NCBI RefSeq assembly: GCF_009859475.1 | Contig: NZ_CP044549.1 | Coordinates: 6,261,782-6,325,781, forward strand | Length of the DNA stretch: 64,000 nucleotides | DNA from: Hydrogenophaga sp. BPS33 | GTDB taxonomy: Bacteria > Pseudomonadota > Gammaproteobacteria > Burkholderiales > Burkholderiaceae_C | Direction of reading: 5' to 3' | Part shown: positions 10,323 to 18,972 of the stretch, one piece after another | Layout: the number at the start of each line of letters is the position of its first letter | Position numbering within the stretch: position 1 is the stretch's first letter | The notes under the pieces: model-generated | What the model saw: the letters and a program-made list of their open reading frames with translations, nothing else | The model's database searches: none | Told to the model about the DNA's origin: nothing | Made by a program: the position numbers and the translations under genes

Positions 10323-11417
10323 ATGAACACCTCTGCACGCCTCTCACGCAGGCAATGGCTGCTGAGCGCAGCAGCGCTGGGCGTCACGCCTGTGTGGGGA
10401 AATTCACCCCATGCGGCGCGCCTGCTTTCGGCCTGGCAGACGTCGGATGAACACCGCATCGGTGTGATCGGTGTAAACGGCGCGCGCTGGTCGGTGCAGC
10501 GCTCGCTGGCGGTGCCCACGCGCGCGCACGGTCTGCTGCACGAAGCCGATGGCAGCGTGCTGGCCACGGCGCGCCGACCGGGCGATTGGCTGCTGCGCTG
10601 GCACCCCCAAAGCGGGCGCACGCAGTGGCACTGGATCGACGACGACCGCCGCTTCAACGGCCATGCCATCGCCAGTGCGGATGGCAACACGCTGTGGACG
10701 ACCGAGACCGATCTGGCCAACGCCCAAGGACGCCTCGGCGTGCGCGATGGCGCTTCGCTGGAAAAAACGGCCGAGTGGGCGACGCACGGCATGGACCCGC
10801 ACGAGCTCATCGTGCTGCCCCGGCAGGTGGGCGAGATGGCGGCCGGCAGCCTGATCGTGGCCAATGGCGGCATTCCCACGCTGCCCGAGACCGGGCGCAG
10901 CAAGCGCCAGCTCGACCGCATGGACGCCTCGCTGGTCGCGCTGGATCCGCGCGATGGCCGCCTGCTCGGTCAGTGGCGCCTTGAAGACCCGTTCCTCAGC
11001 ATCCGCCACCTGGCGTGGGACCCCGCTTCATCGACCGTGGGCATCGCGCTGCAGGCCGAGCACCCCGATGCCGATGCCCGGCAGCGTGCGCCGGTGTTCG
11101 CGGTGTGGAACGGTGAGCGCCTGCAAGCCTCGGTGAATCAACCGACCGTCAAGGGCTACGGCGGCGACATCTGCGCTTTGCCGCAGGGCGGCTTCGTGGT
11201 GAGCTGCCCGCGCGCGAACACGTTGGCCTTGTTCGGTAGCGATGCGCGGTGGCAACAGAACGTGGCGCATCGGCAGGCCTATGCCTTGGCCACCGCACAA
11301 GGACACTGGTGGGCCAGCGGTGCCGAAGGCGTGTGGTGCGCCCCTGAAGGCATCGACGCCAAGGCCACCACGCGCACGGGGCGTCTGCAGATCGACAACC
11401 ACTGGGTGGCCGTGTAG
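10323..11417 (+). CDS. DUF1513 periplasmic beta-propeller-like protein
   Basis: A 364-residue protein three bases after the second imelysin. It carries a twin-arginine-type leader (SRRQWLLSAAALG). The body has repeated blade-like strands such as GLLHEADGSVLATARRPGDW and HPHEL-like segments (GMDPHELIVLP), typical of DUF1513 proteins found at the end of imelysin/di-haem clusters. Function is unknown; export and a metal-binding propeller are inferred from the family. It is the last gene of the iron cluster and converges on ridA with a dispersed repeat between. Confidence 0.88.
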   Translation: MNTSARLSRRQWLLSAAALGVTPVWGNSPHAARLLSAWQTSDEHRIGVIGVNGARWSVQRSLAVPTRAHGLLHEADGSVLATARRPGDWLLRWHPQSGRTQWHWIDDDRRFNGHAIASADGNTLWTTETDLANAQGRLGVRDGASLEKTAEWATHGMDPHELIVLPRQVGEMAAGSLIVANGGIPTLPETGRSKRQLDRMDASLVALDPRDGRLLGQWRLEDPFLSIRHLAWDPASSTVGIALQAEHPDADARQRAPVFAVWNGERLQASVNQPTVKGYGGDICALPQGGFVVSCPRANTLALFGSDARWQQNVAHRQAYALATAQGHWWASGAEGVWCAPEGIDAKATTRTGRLQIDNHWVAV

Positions 11418-11448
11418 CTGCGGGTCCGTCTCCGGCGAGCGTGCCTCA

Positions 11449-11556
11449 ACCCAGAGGCATCGAGGGACGGCTTTGCCGGCCCAAGATGCCGTCCCCCGCT
11501 CGAAGCGCCGCAGGCGCGCAACAGAGGGGGGAAGCCGCGTCAGCGGCGCAGGGGGG
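11449..11556 (-). repeat. Dispersed GC-rich 3' element, copy 3
   Basis: Read on the minus strand the element starts two or three bases after the ridA stop codon with CCCCCCTGCGCCGCTGACGC and ends with GATGCCTCTGGGTTGAGGCAC. All sub-blocks of the element are present. It fills almost the whole gap between DUF1513 (+) and ridA (-). Confidence 0.85.
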
Positions 11557-11558
11557 AG

Positions 11559-11942
11559 CTACATCCTCCAGGCCACGGCGTCGATTTCGACTTTCCAGCC
11601 CGGCTGGGCCAAGCCTGCAACGAACAACAAGGTCGATGCAGGCCGCGCATCGCCGAGGTAACGTTTGCGCACCGCGCCGTACACCGGCAGATCCGCCGGA
11701 TCGATGAGGAAGTGCTGCACCTTCACCAGGTGTTCCACGCCCATGTCGGCGTCGGCCAGCACCGCCAGCAGGTTGCGCCAAGCCGCATCGGCTTGTGCCT
11801 CGACCCCATCGGCCAGGCTGCCGTCCGGCAGCACGCCGACCTGGCCCGCGATGTGCAGCCATCGGCCACCGGCGGGTGCGCAAATGCCGTTCGAATAAGC
11901 GCCCAGCGGAGCGGCGATGGTGATGGGGTTGTGTACTTTCAT
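11559..11942 (-). CDS. RidA family protein (reactive enamine/imine deaminase-like)
   Basis: A 127-residue YjgF/YER057c/UK114 protein from the ATG at 11940-11942, which overlaps the stop of the upstream 431-aa gene. The family's core is visible: PLGAYSNGI near the N-terminus, IAGQVGVLPDG, EHLVKVQHFLID, and a C-terminal KVEIDAVAW. The active-site Arg seen in canonical RidA (about residue 105 of E. coli RidA) is not evident in the segment ASTLLFVAGL, so this is more likely a Rid subfamily with another activity. Last gene of the nine-gene operon; it may process an imine or enamine made by the diiron enzymes (inference). Confidence 0.88.
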   Translation of the reverse strand: MKVHNPITIAAPLGAYSNGICAPAGGRWLHIAGQVGVLPDGSLADGVEAQADAAWRNLLAVLADADMGVEHLVKVQHFLIDPADLPVYGAVRKRYLGDARPASTLLFVAGLAQPGWKVEIDAVAWRM

Positions 11943-13234
11943 ACGGCGGTCGGGGTGGTGGTGCGTTGAGAAGGGTGGCGTATGGCGCTCGCCACCAGGG
12001 CGTCGAGCGAACCGTTGGCCCATGCGCGGTACAGCGCCTCGCTGGTGAACAGGGGCAATTGGAGGCGCTCGCATGCGGCGCACAAGGCCGCCGGCGGGCC
12101 TGGGCGCTGGTCGAGCGGCAGATGGTTGTCGGCCAGGTAGACCAACAGGCAGGGCGCGGCCATCCCGGCCCGTTCGTCTTCCACCTGGTGGCGCAAGCGC
12201 GCGGCTTCCATGGCCACGGTCTGTGCGTCGGCCTCGGTGCCGGCGGTGATCGCGATCAAGCTCACGGCCTGGTTCGCGCGGCTAAGCACGACAGCGCGCC
12301 GGCTGACCGTGACGCGCTCCTGCTGCCACCCACCGCCCGCGCAGGCGCGCGCAAAGTCGGCCAGTGCCCATGTGGGTTCGCCCGCGCACAAGCTCCAGCC
12401 CCACTCGAGCTGGCGGCGGCGCGCGGCGGCCGCGTCCCGGCGTTCCTGCAGGCGCAGCAGTTCGGTCTCGATCTGCTGCTGCTCCAACCGGCAATCCCGC
12501 AGCACCGGCGGGAGGCAGATCGTGTCGGCAAGAAGGGGGGATGCGTGCTCATGGCGCAAGGACACGACGAGCCGCGCCAGCGCCTCCATCAAGACCCGTT
12601 GCTCCACCGCGCCGGCATCGGGCCGCAGCGCGGGCAGCAGCAGCACGCCACCGGGGTGGCGACGGTCGAAGCGCGCCACGCAGGCCTGCCCGACATGGGC
12701 GATCGGCATGCCAGCGCCGCCGTCGAGTGCAAAGGTCGGGCGCAACAGCGCGCGGGTGTCGTCGAAGAAGGCGGCGAAGGGTGCGCCAAAATCCGTGATC
12801 CGGGTCTCTTGCGCCAGGCCTTCAAGCGCCACGGGATCGCCCGGCAACGCTTCCAACAGGCTCAGCGGCACAGGCTCTTCCAGAGTGTGGAGCAGGAAAT
12901 CAGGCGCTTCGGACACCAGAACCACCACCAGCGCGCCCTGCTGCAGCGCGGCCCCGATCGCGCGCCGCGCTTCGCGCGTGCGGTGCGCCAAGCGGTTCGA
13001 CGCGGTGGGCGGCAGCACGCGCGCGCTGCGATCGCCTTCTACGTCGCGGTCCCAATGCCGCACCGTGTCGCCCAAGTCCCACACCAGCAAGTCGCAACGC
13101 ACGGGCAGGTCCCGCCCGAACGCGCATGAGGCCACGCCCTGCTCAATCGCCAGTGCGTCGACGCGGGCGATCGAGAGAAAGGGCAGGACCGCCGCAGGTT
13201 CGCCAGATGGCGTGGTACCGCGCCCAGCGGTCAT
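11939..13234 (-). CDS. Uncharacterised 431-aa protein with coiled coil
   Basis: I do not recognise this family. Its start overlaps the stop of the esterase gene and its stop overlaps the start of ridA, so it is translated within the operon. The N-terminal half (about 45-240) alternates beta strands and helices (CDLLVWDLGDTV, GALVVVLVSEAP, GGVLLLPALRPD), suggesting a Rossmann-like fold. Residues about 248-278 form a charged coiled coil. The C-terminal part (about 285-410) has a strand-helix pattern ending LPLFTSEALYRAW that loosely resembles degenerate PD-(D/E)XK nuclease-like domains, without a clear D-ExK triad. There is no signal peptide or membrane segment. A scaffold or nucleotide/ligand-sensing role is speculation. 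Confidence 0.8.
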   Translation of the reverse strand: MTAGRGTTPSGEPAAVLPFLSIARVDALAIEQGVASCAFGRDLPVRCDLLVWDLGDTVRHWDRDVEGDRSARVLPPTASNRLAHRTREARRAIGAALQQGALVVVLVSEAPDFLLHTLEEPVPLSLLEALPGDPVALEGLAQETRITDFGAPFAAFFDDTRALLRPTFALDGGAGMPIAHVGQACVARFDRRHPGGVLLLPALRPDAGAVEQRVLMEALARLVVSLRHEHASPLLADTICLPPVLRDCRLEQQQIETELLRLQERRDAAAARRRQLEWGWSLCAGEPTWALADFARACAGGGWQQERVTVSRRAVVLSRANQAVSLIAITAGTEADAQTVAMEAARLRHQVEDERAGMAAPCLLVYLADNHLPLDQRPGPPAALCAACERLQLPLFTSEALYRAWANGSLDALVASAIRHPSQRTTTPTAV

Positions 13235-14253
13235 GCCGACAACGCCTGCGGTTCGACCGCCAGCACACGGTCCAGGAAACGGCCCATGCTCTCGAAAGCC
13301 TGGCGCGGCGCTTCCATCATGCGGCCGTAGGTGAGGAAGCCGTGCACCGCGCCCCGGTAGACCTCCAGTTCGGCGTGGCCGCCGTAGTCCTGCACGGCCT
13401 GGTGCAGCCGCAGGGAGTCGTCGAACAGCACGTCGAGTTCGCAGGCGCCGATCAGCATCGGCGGCAGCTTGCGCAGGCCGGCGAACATCGGGAACGCCTG
13501 CGGCACGGACTCGCCCAGACGCCCACCGAGGTAGTGGTGCTCGTAGCGCACCATGGCGGCCTTGGACATGCCGAAGCGGCCATCGGCATAGGCTTCGTAA
13601 GAGCGCGTGGGGCGCACCGGCAGGTAGGCGCCGTACAACAGCAGAAGGGCATCGGGCATGCGCTCACCCGCGTCGCGCGCGCGCATCGCTTCCAGCAGCG
13701 CGAGGTTGGCGCCCGCCGAGTCGCCCGCGAGCACCCAGCGCGTGCCGGGCGGCCGCTCCCGGCGCAGCGCGGCCAGCACGCGCGTGAGGTCGTGGAAAGC
13801 GGCCGGGAACGGGTGCTCGGGAGCGAGCGAGTAATCCAGTGCGAGCACAGGGTGGCGCGTCGCATCGGCCAGGCCGCGCACGATCGCGTCGTGCGTCTCG
13901 ATCGCGCCCACGCACCAGCCTCCGCCGTGCAGGTAGATGATCTCGGTGTCTTCGCGCGCGTCGATCGGCAGGTTGCGCCGCATGCGCACGCTGCGTCCCT
14001 CGATCACCATCTGCTGTTCTTCGGCACTGGCCATGCGCGGCGCCGTCTCGATCCACCACTTGCGCTCTTCGATCAGGGCGCGGCGCGCGTCCTCGAACGA
14101 AATCTCGTAGCGGCTGGGCTGACCCTTCTTGCGCTCGGTCAGGATGTCGAGCACGCGCTGCATCTCAGGCGTCGGCTGGGGCCGGTACGCCGGGGACGCA
14201 TTGTCAAAAACATCGCCGCCATCGCTGGGCGGCTGCAGATCGGTCAATGTCAC
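13231..14253 (-). CDS. Alpha/beta hydrolase of the hormone-sensitive-lipase type
   Basis: A 340-residue cytosolic carboxylesterase-like enzyme. The HSL oxyanion motif HGGGWCVGA, the nucleophile elbow GDSAG, the acid in ACELDVLFDDS and the base in GAVHGF are all present and in order, so the triad looks intact. The N-terminal cap helix region (PEMQRVLDILTERKKG) fits the family. It is followed with a 4-base overlap by the 431-aa gene and preceded by the two diiron genes with a 37-base gap. It may hydrolyse the transported substrate or a product; the substrate is unknown. Confidence 0.92.
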   Translation of the reverse strand: MTLTDLQPPSDGGDVFDNASPAYRPQPTPEMQRVLDILTERKKGQPSRYEISFEDARRALIEERKWWIETAPRMASAEEQQMVIEGRSVRMRRNLPIDAREDTEIIYLHGGGWCVGAIETHDAIVRGLADATRHPVLALDYSLAPEHPFPAAFHDLTRVLAALRRERPPGTRWVLAGDSAGANLALLEAMRARDAGERMPDALLLLYGAYLPVRPTRSYEAYADGRFGMSKAAMVRYEHHYLGGRLGESVPQAFPMFAGLRKLPPMLIGACELDVLFDDSLRLHQAVQDYGGHAELEVYRGAVHGFLTYGRMMEAPRQAFESMGRFLDRVLAVEPQALSA

Positions 14254-14290
14254 GCCTCTCTCCGTTCTTCAATGGGTCTTTCGCGCGGAC

Positions 14291-15223
14291 TCACACGAGC
14301 CCCAGGCGGTCATGCCGCATAAGGGGCAGTTCGATGTCGAGTTCGCCCAGCCGTTGGCGCGAGCGCGTGAGCCAGTCCAGCAACACCGCTTCTTCGTCGG
14401 CCGCGACGGCGGCTCCCAGGCCGGCTTGCGCGAGCAAGCGGCGATCCTCCCTGTCCTGCGCCGTGTCGATCTCGGTGGCCAGCGTGGGCACGTGGTAGCC
14501 CTTCCACAGGACCTCGCCGATCCAGCGGCCGATGTGCTCGGCCACGGCCGTGCGGGCGGTAGCGTCCATCTGCGCGGCGCGGTTCTCCAGGTACAACCAG
14601 CCGAAGGTGGCGTGGCGTTGCTTGGCCTGGGTGATCTTCTCCATCACCGTGGCCACCACGGGATGGCGGCTGTGCTGGCGGTACAGCGTGCTCAGGTCGA
14701 ACTCCAGTCCGTCTTCCATCGCGCAGTGCACCGCCACGTAGGGGTCGAGCGGCTGGCGGCCGTCGAGTGCAAGCCGATAGCGGTGCTGGTTGAACACCGC
14801 TTCCCACGCGGGATTCACAGGGCGATCGAGGTAGCCGCCGAGGTTCTCGGCGATCTGGTGAAAGCACTCGATATGCCAGGCCTCTTCGGTGTTGCGCACG
14901 GTCAGGAAGTACTTGGGATCGGCCTCGCGCCCCATTTCCAGGCAGAAGCGCACCAGCAACGCGGGCGTCTCGGCCAGACCGGTGTATTCGGTCCAGGCGC
15001 GACGGCTCCAGACACGGCGCGCGGCGTCTCGCGTGGCTTCGTCGAAGGCGCTGGCGCGCAGGTCGTCCCAGACCACGTCGCGATAAGGATCCCAGCGCCC
15101 GACCTTGGCCTGCTCGTAGAGCGAGCGGATCGAATCGATGGTGGTGCTCAAACCCAGCGGAAAACGCTGCTCCACCAGGATGGCGGTGGTGCCGGTGCCA
15201 GGCGACGCTTGCAATGCGGTCAT
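14291..15223 (-). CDS. Ferritin-like diiron protein, degenerate paralogue
   Basis: A 310-residue protein clearly paralogous to its upstream neighbour (shared WSRRAW-EY, EExxH, AEN/EKLGGY and RHxxFGW blocks). The first metal-site residues are kept: Glu79 in TEYTG and Glu114/His117 in EEAWH. In the second ExxH the Glu is replaced by Lys201 (KQRH), so a standard two-iron site cannot form as in the partner. It starts three bases after the upstream stop, implying equimolar expression. It may be a structural subunit of a heteromer, or carry a mononuclear or altered site. Confidence 0.85.
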   Translation of the reverse strand: MTALQASPGTGTTAILVEQRFPLGLSTTIDSIRSLYEQAKVGRWDPYRDVVWDDLRASAFDEATRDAARRVWSRRAWTEYTGLAETPALLVRFCLEMGREADPKYFLTVRNTEEAWHIECFHQIAENLGGYLDRPVNPAWEAVFNQHRYRLALDGRQPLDPYVAVHCAMEDGLEFDLSTLYRQHSRHPVVATVMEKITQAKQRHATFGWLYLENRAAQMDATARTAVAEHIGRWIGEVLWKGYHVPTLATEIDTAQDREDRRLLAQAGLGAAVAADEEAVLLDWLTRSRQRLGELDIELPLMRHDRLGLV

Positions 15224-15226
15224 CCT

Positions 15227-16162
15227 TCAGATCTCCGTGTCGTACTTGTGGTGGCGGAACATCGGGATGTCGATGCCCCAGGCGTTCTTCATCTCCGCGC
15301 GGATGCGCGCCAGCGATGCAGCGAAGATGGGTTTCTCCAGTTCCTCGACGATGGCGCCCAGGCCGGCTTCCCAGGCCAGGCGGTCGTGCGCCATTTCGAC
15401 TTCGGTGGAGGGTGACGAAGGCGCCAGCCACGCCGAGTGGTAGCCGTTGAGCTCGACCTTCTCGATCATGGTGATCACCGCCTGGCGCATGTTCTCGATC
15501 TCATCGGCTGTCATGTGCGGCAGGCGGCTCTGGATGAAGTGCCAGCCGAACGCGCAGTGGCGTACCTCGTCGCGCATGATGAATTTGCAGATCTGGCGCG
15601 CCACCGGGTTGGGCGTGATCTCCACGAGGTGACGGAACACGTCGAACGCGATCTCCTCGGCCGCGCACACCAACGCGGCAATGGTGCTCTCCAGGCTGGC
15701 ATCGGGATCGAGCGCAGCGCGGCGCACGCCGTGCGTGGCCACAGCGCCCTGGTACTCGGTCTTGGCCGGCGCTTCGAAATAGCCACCGAGTTTCTCGGCC
15801 ATGCGGTAGCAGGCCTCGGCATGGCGCGACTCTTCTTGCGAACGCAGCGTGAAGTAGAGCTGCATGTCGGGCGCGAACTTGCCCACGCAATAGCGAATCT
15901 GCAGCGTCGGGCTCTCGGAGATCGCGCCGTACTCGCTCCAGGCGCGCCGGCTCCAGTAGTAACGCGCGCCCAAGCGCTGCTCTTCGGTGTAGTCCTCGGG
16001 GCGCAGGGCGTCCCAGTCCACATCGGTAGCGGGGTTCCACTGGTTGTGCGTGGCGTTGCGCAGCAGGTCGCGGATGCGCGGGATGCGCACGCCCAGGTCG
16101 AGCGGGAAACGCTGCTCGGGACGGTCCAGGATGGTGGGTACTTCGAGATACGCGGTGCTCAT
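15227..16162 (-). CDS. Ferritin-like diiron oxygenase/oxidase candidate
   Basis: A 311-residue all-helical protein with the full carboxylate-bridged diiron ligand pattern: Glu77, Glu111-x-x-His114 (EESRH), Glu169/170 (AEEIAFD) and Glu199-x-x-His202 (DEVRH). This spacing is that of ferritin-like O2-activating enzymes (AurF-, desaturase- and haem-oxygenase-like diiron families). The exact family cannot be named from sequence reading alone. It sits between the ABC substrate-binding protein and its degenerate paralogue, so an oxidative attack on the imported compound is the natural inference. Start at the ATG 16160-16162, with a GAAAG sequence upstream. Confidence 0.87.
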   Translation of the reverse strand: MSTAYLEVPTILDRPEQRFPLDLGVRIPRIRDLLRNATHNQWNPATDVDWDALRPEDYTEEQRLGARYYWSRRAWSEYGAISESPTLQIRYCVGKFAPDMQLYFTLRSQEESRHAEACYRMAEKLGGYFEAPAKTEYQGAVATHGVRRAALDPDASLESTIAALVCAAEEIAFDVFRHLVEITPNPVARQICKFIMRDEVRHCAFGWHFIQSRLPHMTADEIENMRQAVITMIEKVELNGYHSAWLAPSSPSTEVEMAHDRLAWEAGLGAIVEELEKPIFAASLARIRAEMKNAWGIDIPMFRHHKYDTEI

Positions 16163-16190
16163 GAATGGCTTTCGGGGATGGCGGTGGACA

Positions 16191-17276
16191 TCAGGCACTG
16201 CGCCGCAGCTCGGCCGCGACGGCGTCGCGCACGTTCGGCGGTGTGGCGCTCATGAGCCACTCCTTGATCTTGATTTTTTCCGGGTAGATCTTGAGTTCGT
16301 GGAAGCTGTCGGCCAGGCGTTGCACTTCGTTGGCGGTGTTCTCGTCGACCGCTTTGAGGCTGCCCGCGCCGGAGTACGAGAGCAGGCGGTTCTTGGCCAG
16401 GTAGAGGTACACGTCGTGCTCCATCGGATTGTTGCCGAAGCCGCCGAGCTTCTGGAACTGGCCCACCACCTCTTCGGGCTTGGCCTCGAGCTGGCGCTGC
16501 GCGTCGCGCACGTTGCGCAGCAGGATGGCGACAGCTTCGGGATGGTCCTTGGCGAACTGTTCGCGCGCGACGAAGAAGCCGTAGTCGTAGGTCTTCACGC
16601 CGGGCAGCATGGTGGCGTTGTAGCGGCGGCGCGCCAACTCCATCGTGGGCTGCCACGACAGCCAGGCGTCGATGCGCTTGTTGGCGAAGGCGGCTTCCGC
16701 ATCGGGCGCGGCCAGGTTCACGTACTGGATGTCCGAGAGCTTCATGCCCGCAGCCTCGAGTGTGCGCACCAGGGCGTAGGTGCCGGTGGTACCGCGGTGG
16801 TCGGCCACGCGCTTGCCCTTGAGGTCCTGCACGCTCTTGATGCCCGAGTCGGCGTGGACCAGCAGGTAGCAGGTGTCGCTGGGCAAGGGATACACGCCCA
16901 GCGGCACCACCGGCACCTTGCCGCCCACCGCGTAGATCATGGCGGTGGAGGTGGCGAAGGAGAAGTCGATCGCGCCACCGCGAATGGCTTCAATGATGGG
17001 CAGCGTGGCGGGGAAGCCCGGGCGCCAGTCGATCTTGGCGCCCCCCAGGTCCTTCGACGGGTTCATGCCGCCGATGCCGTAGCGCAGCACGGTGCCCGGC
17101 TCGGCCTTGCCTTCGCCGATCAACGCGTAGCGGATGGACGCGGGCATCTTGCCCTGCGCCAGGGACAGGCCGGGCACGGCGCTCAGCACGGTGCCGCCGG
17201 CGGCGGCCGTCAACAGCGAACGGCGCGACAGCGCGCAGGACGATGGGGAGCAAACAGACGAAGACAGGCTAGACAT
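16191..17276 (-). CDS. ABC transporter substrate-binding protein, SsuA/TauA/NMT1-like
   Basis: Periplasmic solute-binding protein of 361 residues. A twin-arginine-like leader (SRRSLLTAAAGG) is followed by the SsuA-type body: IRYALIGEGKAEPG, GGAIDFSFATSTAMIYA, DLKGKRVADHRGTTGTYALVR and the helix FANKRIDAWLSW. This class binds sulfonates, nitrate, taurine or small aromatic ions; the ligand is not evident. The ATG at 17274-17276 has GGAG seven bases upstream and is preferred over the ATG at 17288. It belongs with the permease and ATPase encoded just upstream on the same strand. Confidence 0.93.
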   Translation of the reverse strand: MSSLSSSVCSPSSCALSRRSLLTAAAGGTVLSAVPGLSLAQGKMPASIRYALIGEGKAEPGTVLRYGIGGMNPSKDLGGAKIDWRPGFPATLPIIEAIRGGAIDFSFATSTAMIYAVGGKVPVVPLGVYPLPSDTCYLLVHADSGIKSVQDLKGKRVADHRGTTGTYALVRTLEAAGMKLSDIQYVNLAAPDAEAAFANKRIDAWLSWQPTMELARRRYNATMLPGVKTYDYGFFVAREQFAKDHPEAVAILLRNVRDAQRQLEAKPEEVVGQFQKLGGFGNNPMEHDVYLYLAKNRLLSYSGAGSLKAVDENTANEVQRLADSFHELKIYPEKIKIKEWLMSATPPNVRDAVAAELRRSA

Positions 17277-17333
17277 CGGGAACTCCATGAAAGTGGTGAA
17301 AGAAGGCGGGGAAGGTGGTAACGGACAAAGAGC

Positions 17334-18047
17334 TCAATGGATGAGACTCTCGAGAAGCGACTCTTTCATCTTGGCGAGATGGGCGTCGCCGCGGTGGCGC
17401 GGGCGTGGCAGGTCGATGCGGATGTCTTGCAGCACGCCGCCGTCGCCGATGACGATCACGCGGTCGGACAGCACCAGGGCCTCCTCGACGTCGTGCGTGA
17501 CGAGCATGACGGTGCAAGGCTTCTCCAGCCAGAGCCTCTCGAGCAGTTGCTGCGCGGTCACCCGGGTGAGCGCGTCCAGCGCGCCGAAGGGTTCGTCGAG
17601 CATCAGCCAGTCCGGGTGCTGAATCAGCGCGCGCGCTAGTGCCACGCGCTGGCGCTGGCCACCCGAGAGCTGCGAGGGCCACAGCGTTTCCTTGCCCTGC
17701 AGGCCAACGGCCTTCATGAGTGTGAGCGCGTCTTGTTCGCGGCCGTTGAGGCCCAGTTGCACGTTCTGCAACGCGGTGCGCCACGGCAGCAGGCGGTCTT
17801 CCTGGAACATCACGCGGATGGTGGGCGGCGCGTGGTCCGCGCGCTGCCCCACAGGCGAGATCTGGCCGCGCACCGGCTTCTCCAGTTTGGAGATCAGGCG
17901 CAGCAAGGTGCTCTTGCCGGTGCCGCTGGCGCCCAGGAAGGAGACGAAGCTGCCAGGCTCGATGTCGAGATCGAGACGGTCGAACACGCGGCTGGCGCCG
18001 TAGCTGTGACCCAGGTCGCGGATCTGGAGGCCGACGACGGCGTTCAT
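17334..18047 (-). CDS. ABC transporter ATP-binding protein, SsuB/TauB-like
   Basis: A 237-residue importer ATPase. Walker A is GASGTGKST, the Q-loop is FQEDRLLPW, the signature is LSGGQRQR, Walker B is LMLDEPFGALD and the switch His lies in LVTHDVEEA. The FQEDRLLPW form is typical of the nitrate/sulfonate/taurine group. The start overlaps the permease stop (ATGA), so the two are coupled. It energises import with the permease at 18044 and the binding protein at 16191. Confidence 0.95.
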   Translation of the reverse strand: MNAVVGLQIRDLGHSYGASRVFDRLDLDIEPGSFVSFLGASGTGKSTLLRLISKLEKPVRGQISPVGQRADHAPPTIRVMFQEDRLLPWRTALQNVQLGLNGREQDALTLMKAVGLQGKETLWPSQLSGGQRQRVALARALIQHPDWLMLDEPFGALDALTRVTAQQLLERLWLEKPCTVMLVTHDVEEALVLSDRVIVIGDGGVLQDIRIDLPRPRHRGDAHLAKMKESLLESLIH

Positions 18048-18910
18048 GGTTGGGCTCCTCGGGGTTGGTAGCTGCTGTGCCAGCGAAGCACGCGCGCTTC
18101 GACCAGGCGGGTCAATTGGTCGGCCAGCAGGCCGGCGAACGAATAGATCAGGATGGCCAGGATGACGCGGTCGTTGCGCATCATTTCGCGCGCGTTCTGC
18201 GCGATGAAGCCAATGCCGTCCTGCGCGTTGATGGTCTCGGCCACCACCAGCGTGAGCCAGGCCACGCCGAGTGAGTAGCGGATGCCGGTGAGGATGGAGG
18301 GCATCGCACCCATGAGGATGACGTCGCGGATCAGCTCCCACTGGTTCAGGCCGTAGGCGCGGCCCAGCTGGATGAGGCGCGCGTCCACGTTCTTGATGCC
18401 GTTGACCGTGTTCAGGTACACCGGGAACAGCGTGCCCATGGCCACGAGAATGATCTTGGGCTCTTCGCCGATGCCGAACCACGCGATCATCAAGGGCACG
18501 AGCGCGAGGTGGGGCACGACGCGCACCATCTGCAGCGTGCGGTCGACCAGGCCTTCGGCCACGTTGGACATGCCGACCAGGAAGCCCAGCACCAGGCCGA
18601 GCGTGGCACCGATGCCGAAGCCCGCGGCGATGCGCATCAGGCTGACCCCGATGCCCTTCTGCAGCTCGCCCGTTTCCATCAAGTCGAGCGCGGCCTGCAG
18701 CACAGCGGTGGGTGCCGGCAGCGTGCCGGGCGAGACCCAGGCAAAGGTGGCCGACGCTTGCCACAGGATCAACGCACAGATCGGCACGATCCAGGGCAGC
18801 AGGTGGTGGAAGTTGAAGCGCGGCGGGCGCGCGCGTATGGCGCTGGCGGCCTGCGCGGCGGCGGACTCCAGCGGCGGGGCAACGGCGGATGAAGAGCTGG
18901 GCGATGTCAC
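18044..18910 (-). CDS. ABC transporter permease, SsuC/TauC-like
   Basis: Inner-membrane BPD-type permease of 288 residues with about six membrane segments. The EAA loop is present around GRAYGLNQWELIRDVILMGAMP. The preferred start is a GTG at 18908-18910 with AAGGA seven bases upstream; in-frame sequence further upstream is low-complexity and Arg-rich and is not credible coding. The N-terminus is Ser/Ala/Pro-rich before the first membrane segment. It is encoded 62 bases after the GntR regulator. Confidence 0.92.
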   Translation of the reverse strand: MTSPSSSSAVAPPLESAAAQAASAIRARPPRFNFHHLLPWIVPICALILWQASATFAWVSPGTLPAPTAVLQAALDLMETGELQKGIGVSLMRIAAGFGIGATLGLVLGFLVGMSNVAEGLVDRTLQMVRVVPHLALVPLMIAWFGIGEEPKIILVAMGTLFPVYLNTVNGIKNVDARLIQLGRAYGLNQWELIRDVILMGAMPSILTGIRYSLGVAWLTLVVAETINAQDGIGFIAQNAREMMRNDRVILAILIYSFAGLLADQLTRLVEARVLRWHSSYQPRGAQP

Positions 18911-18972
18911 AGAGATTCCTTTGGAGAAGGGGTGTGAGAAAGGGCGGAAGGCGGGCCGACGAAGCGCAGTGC

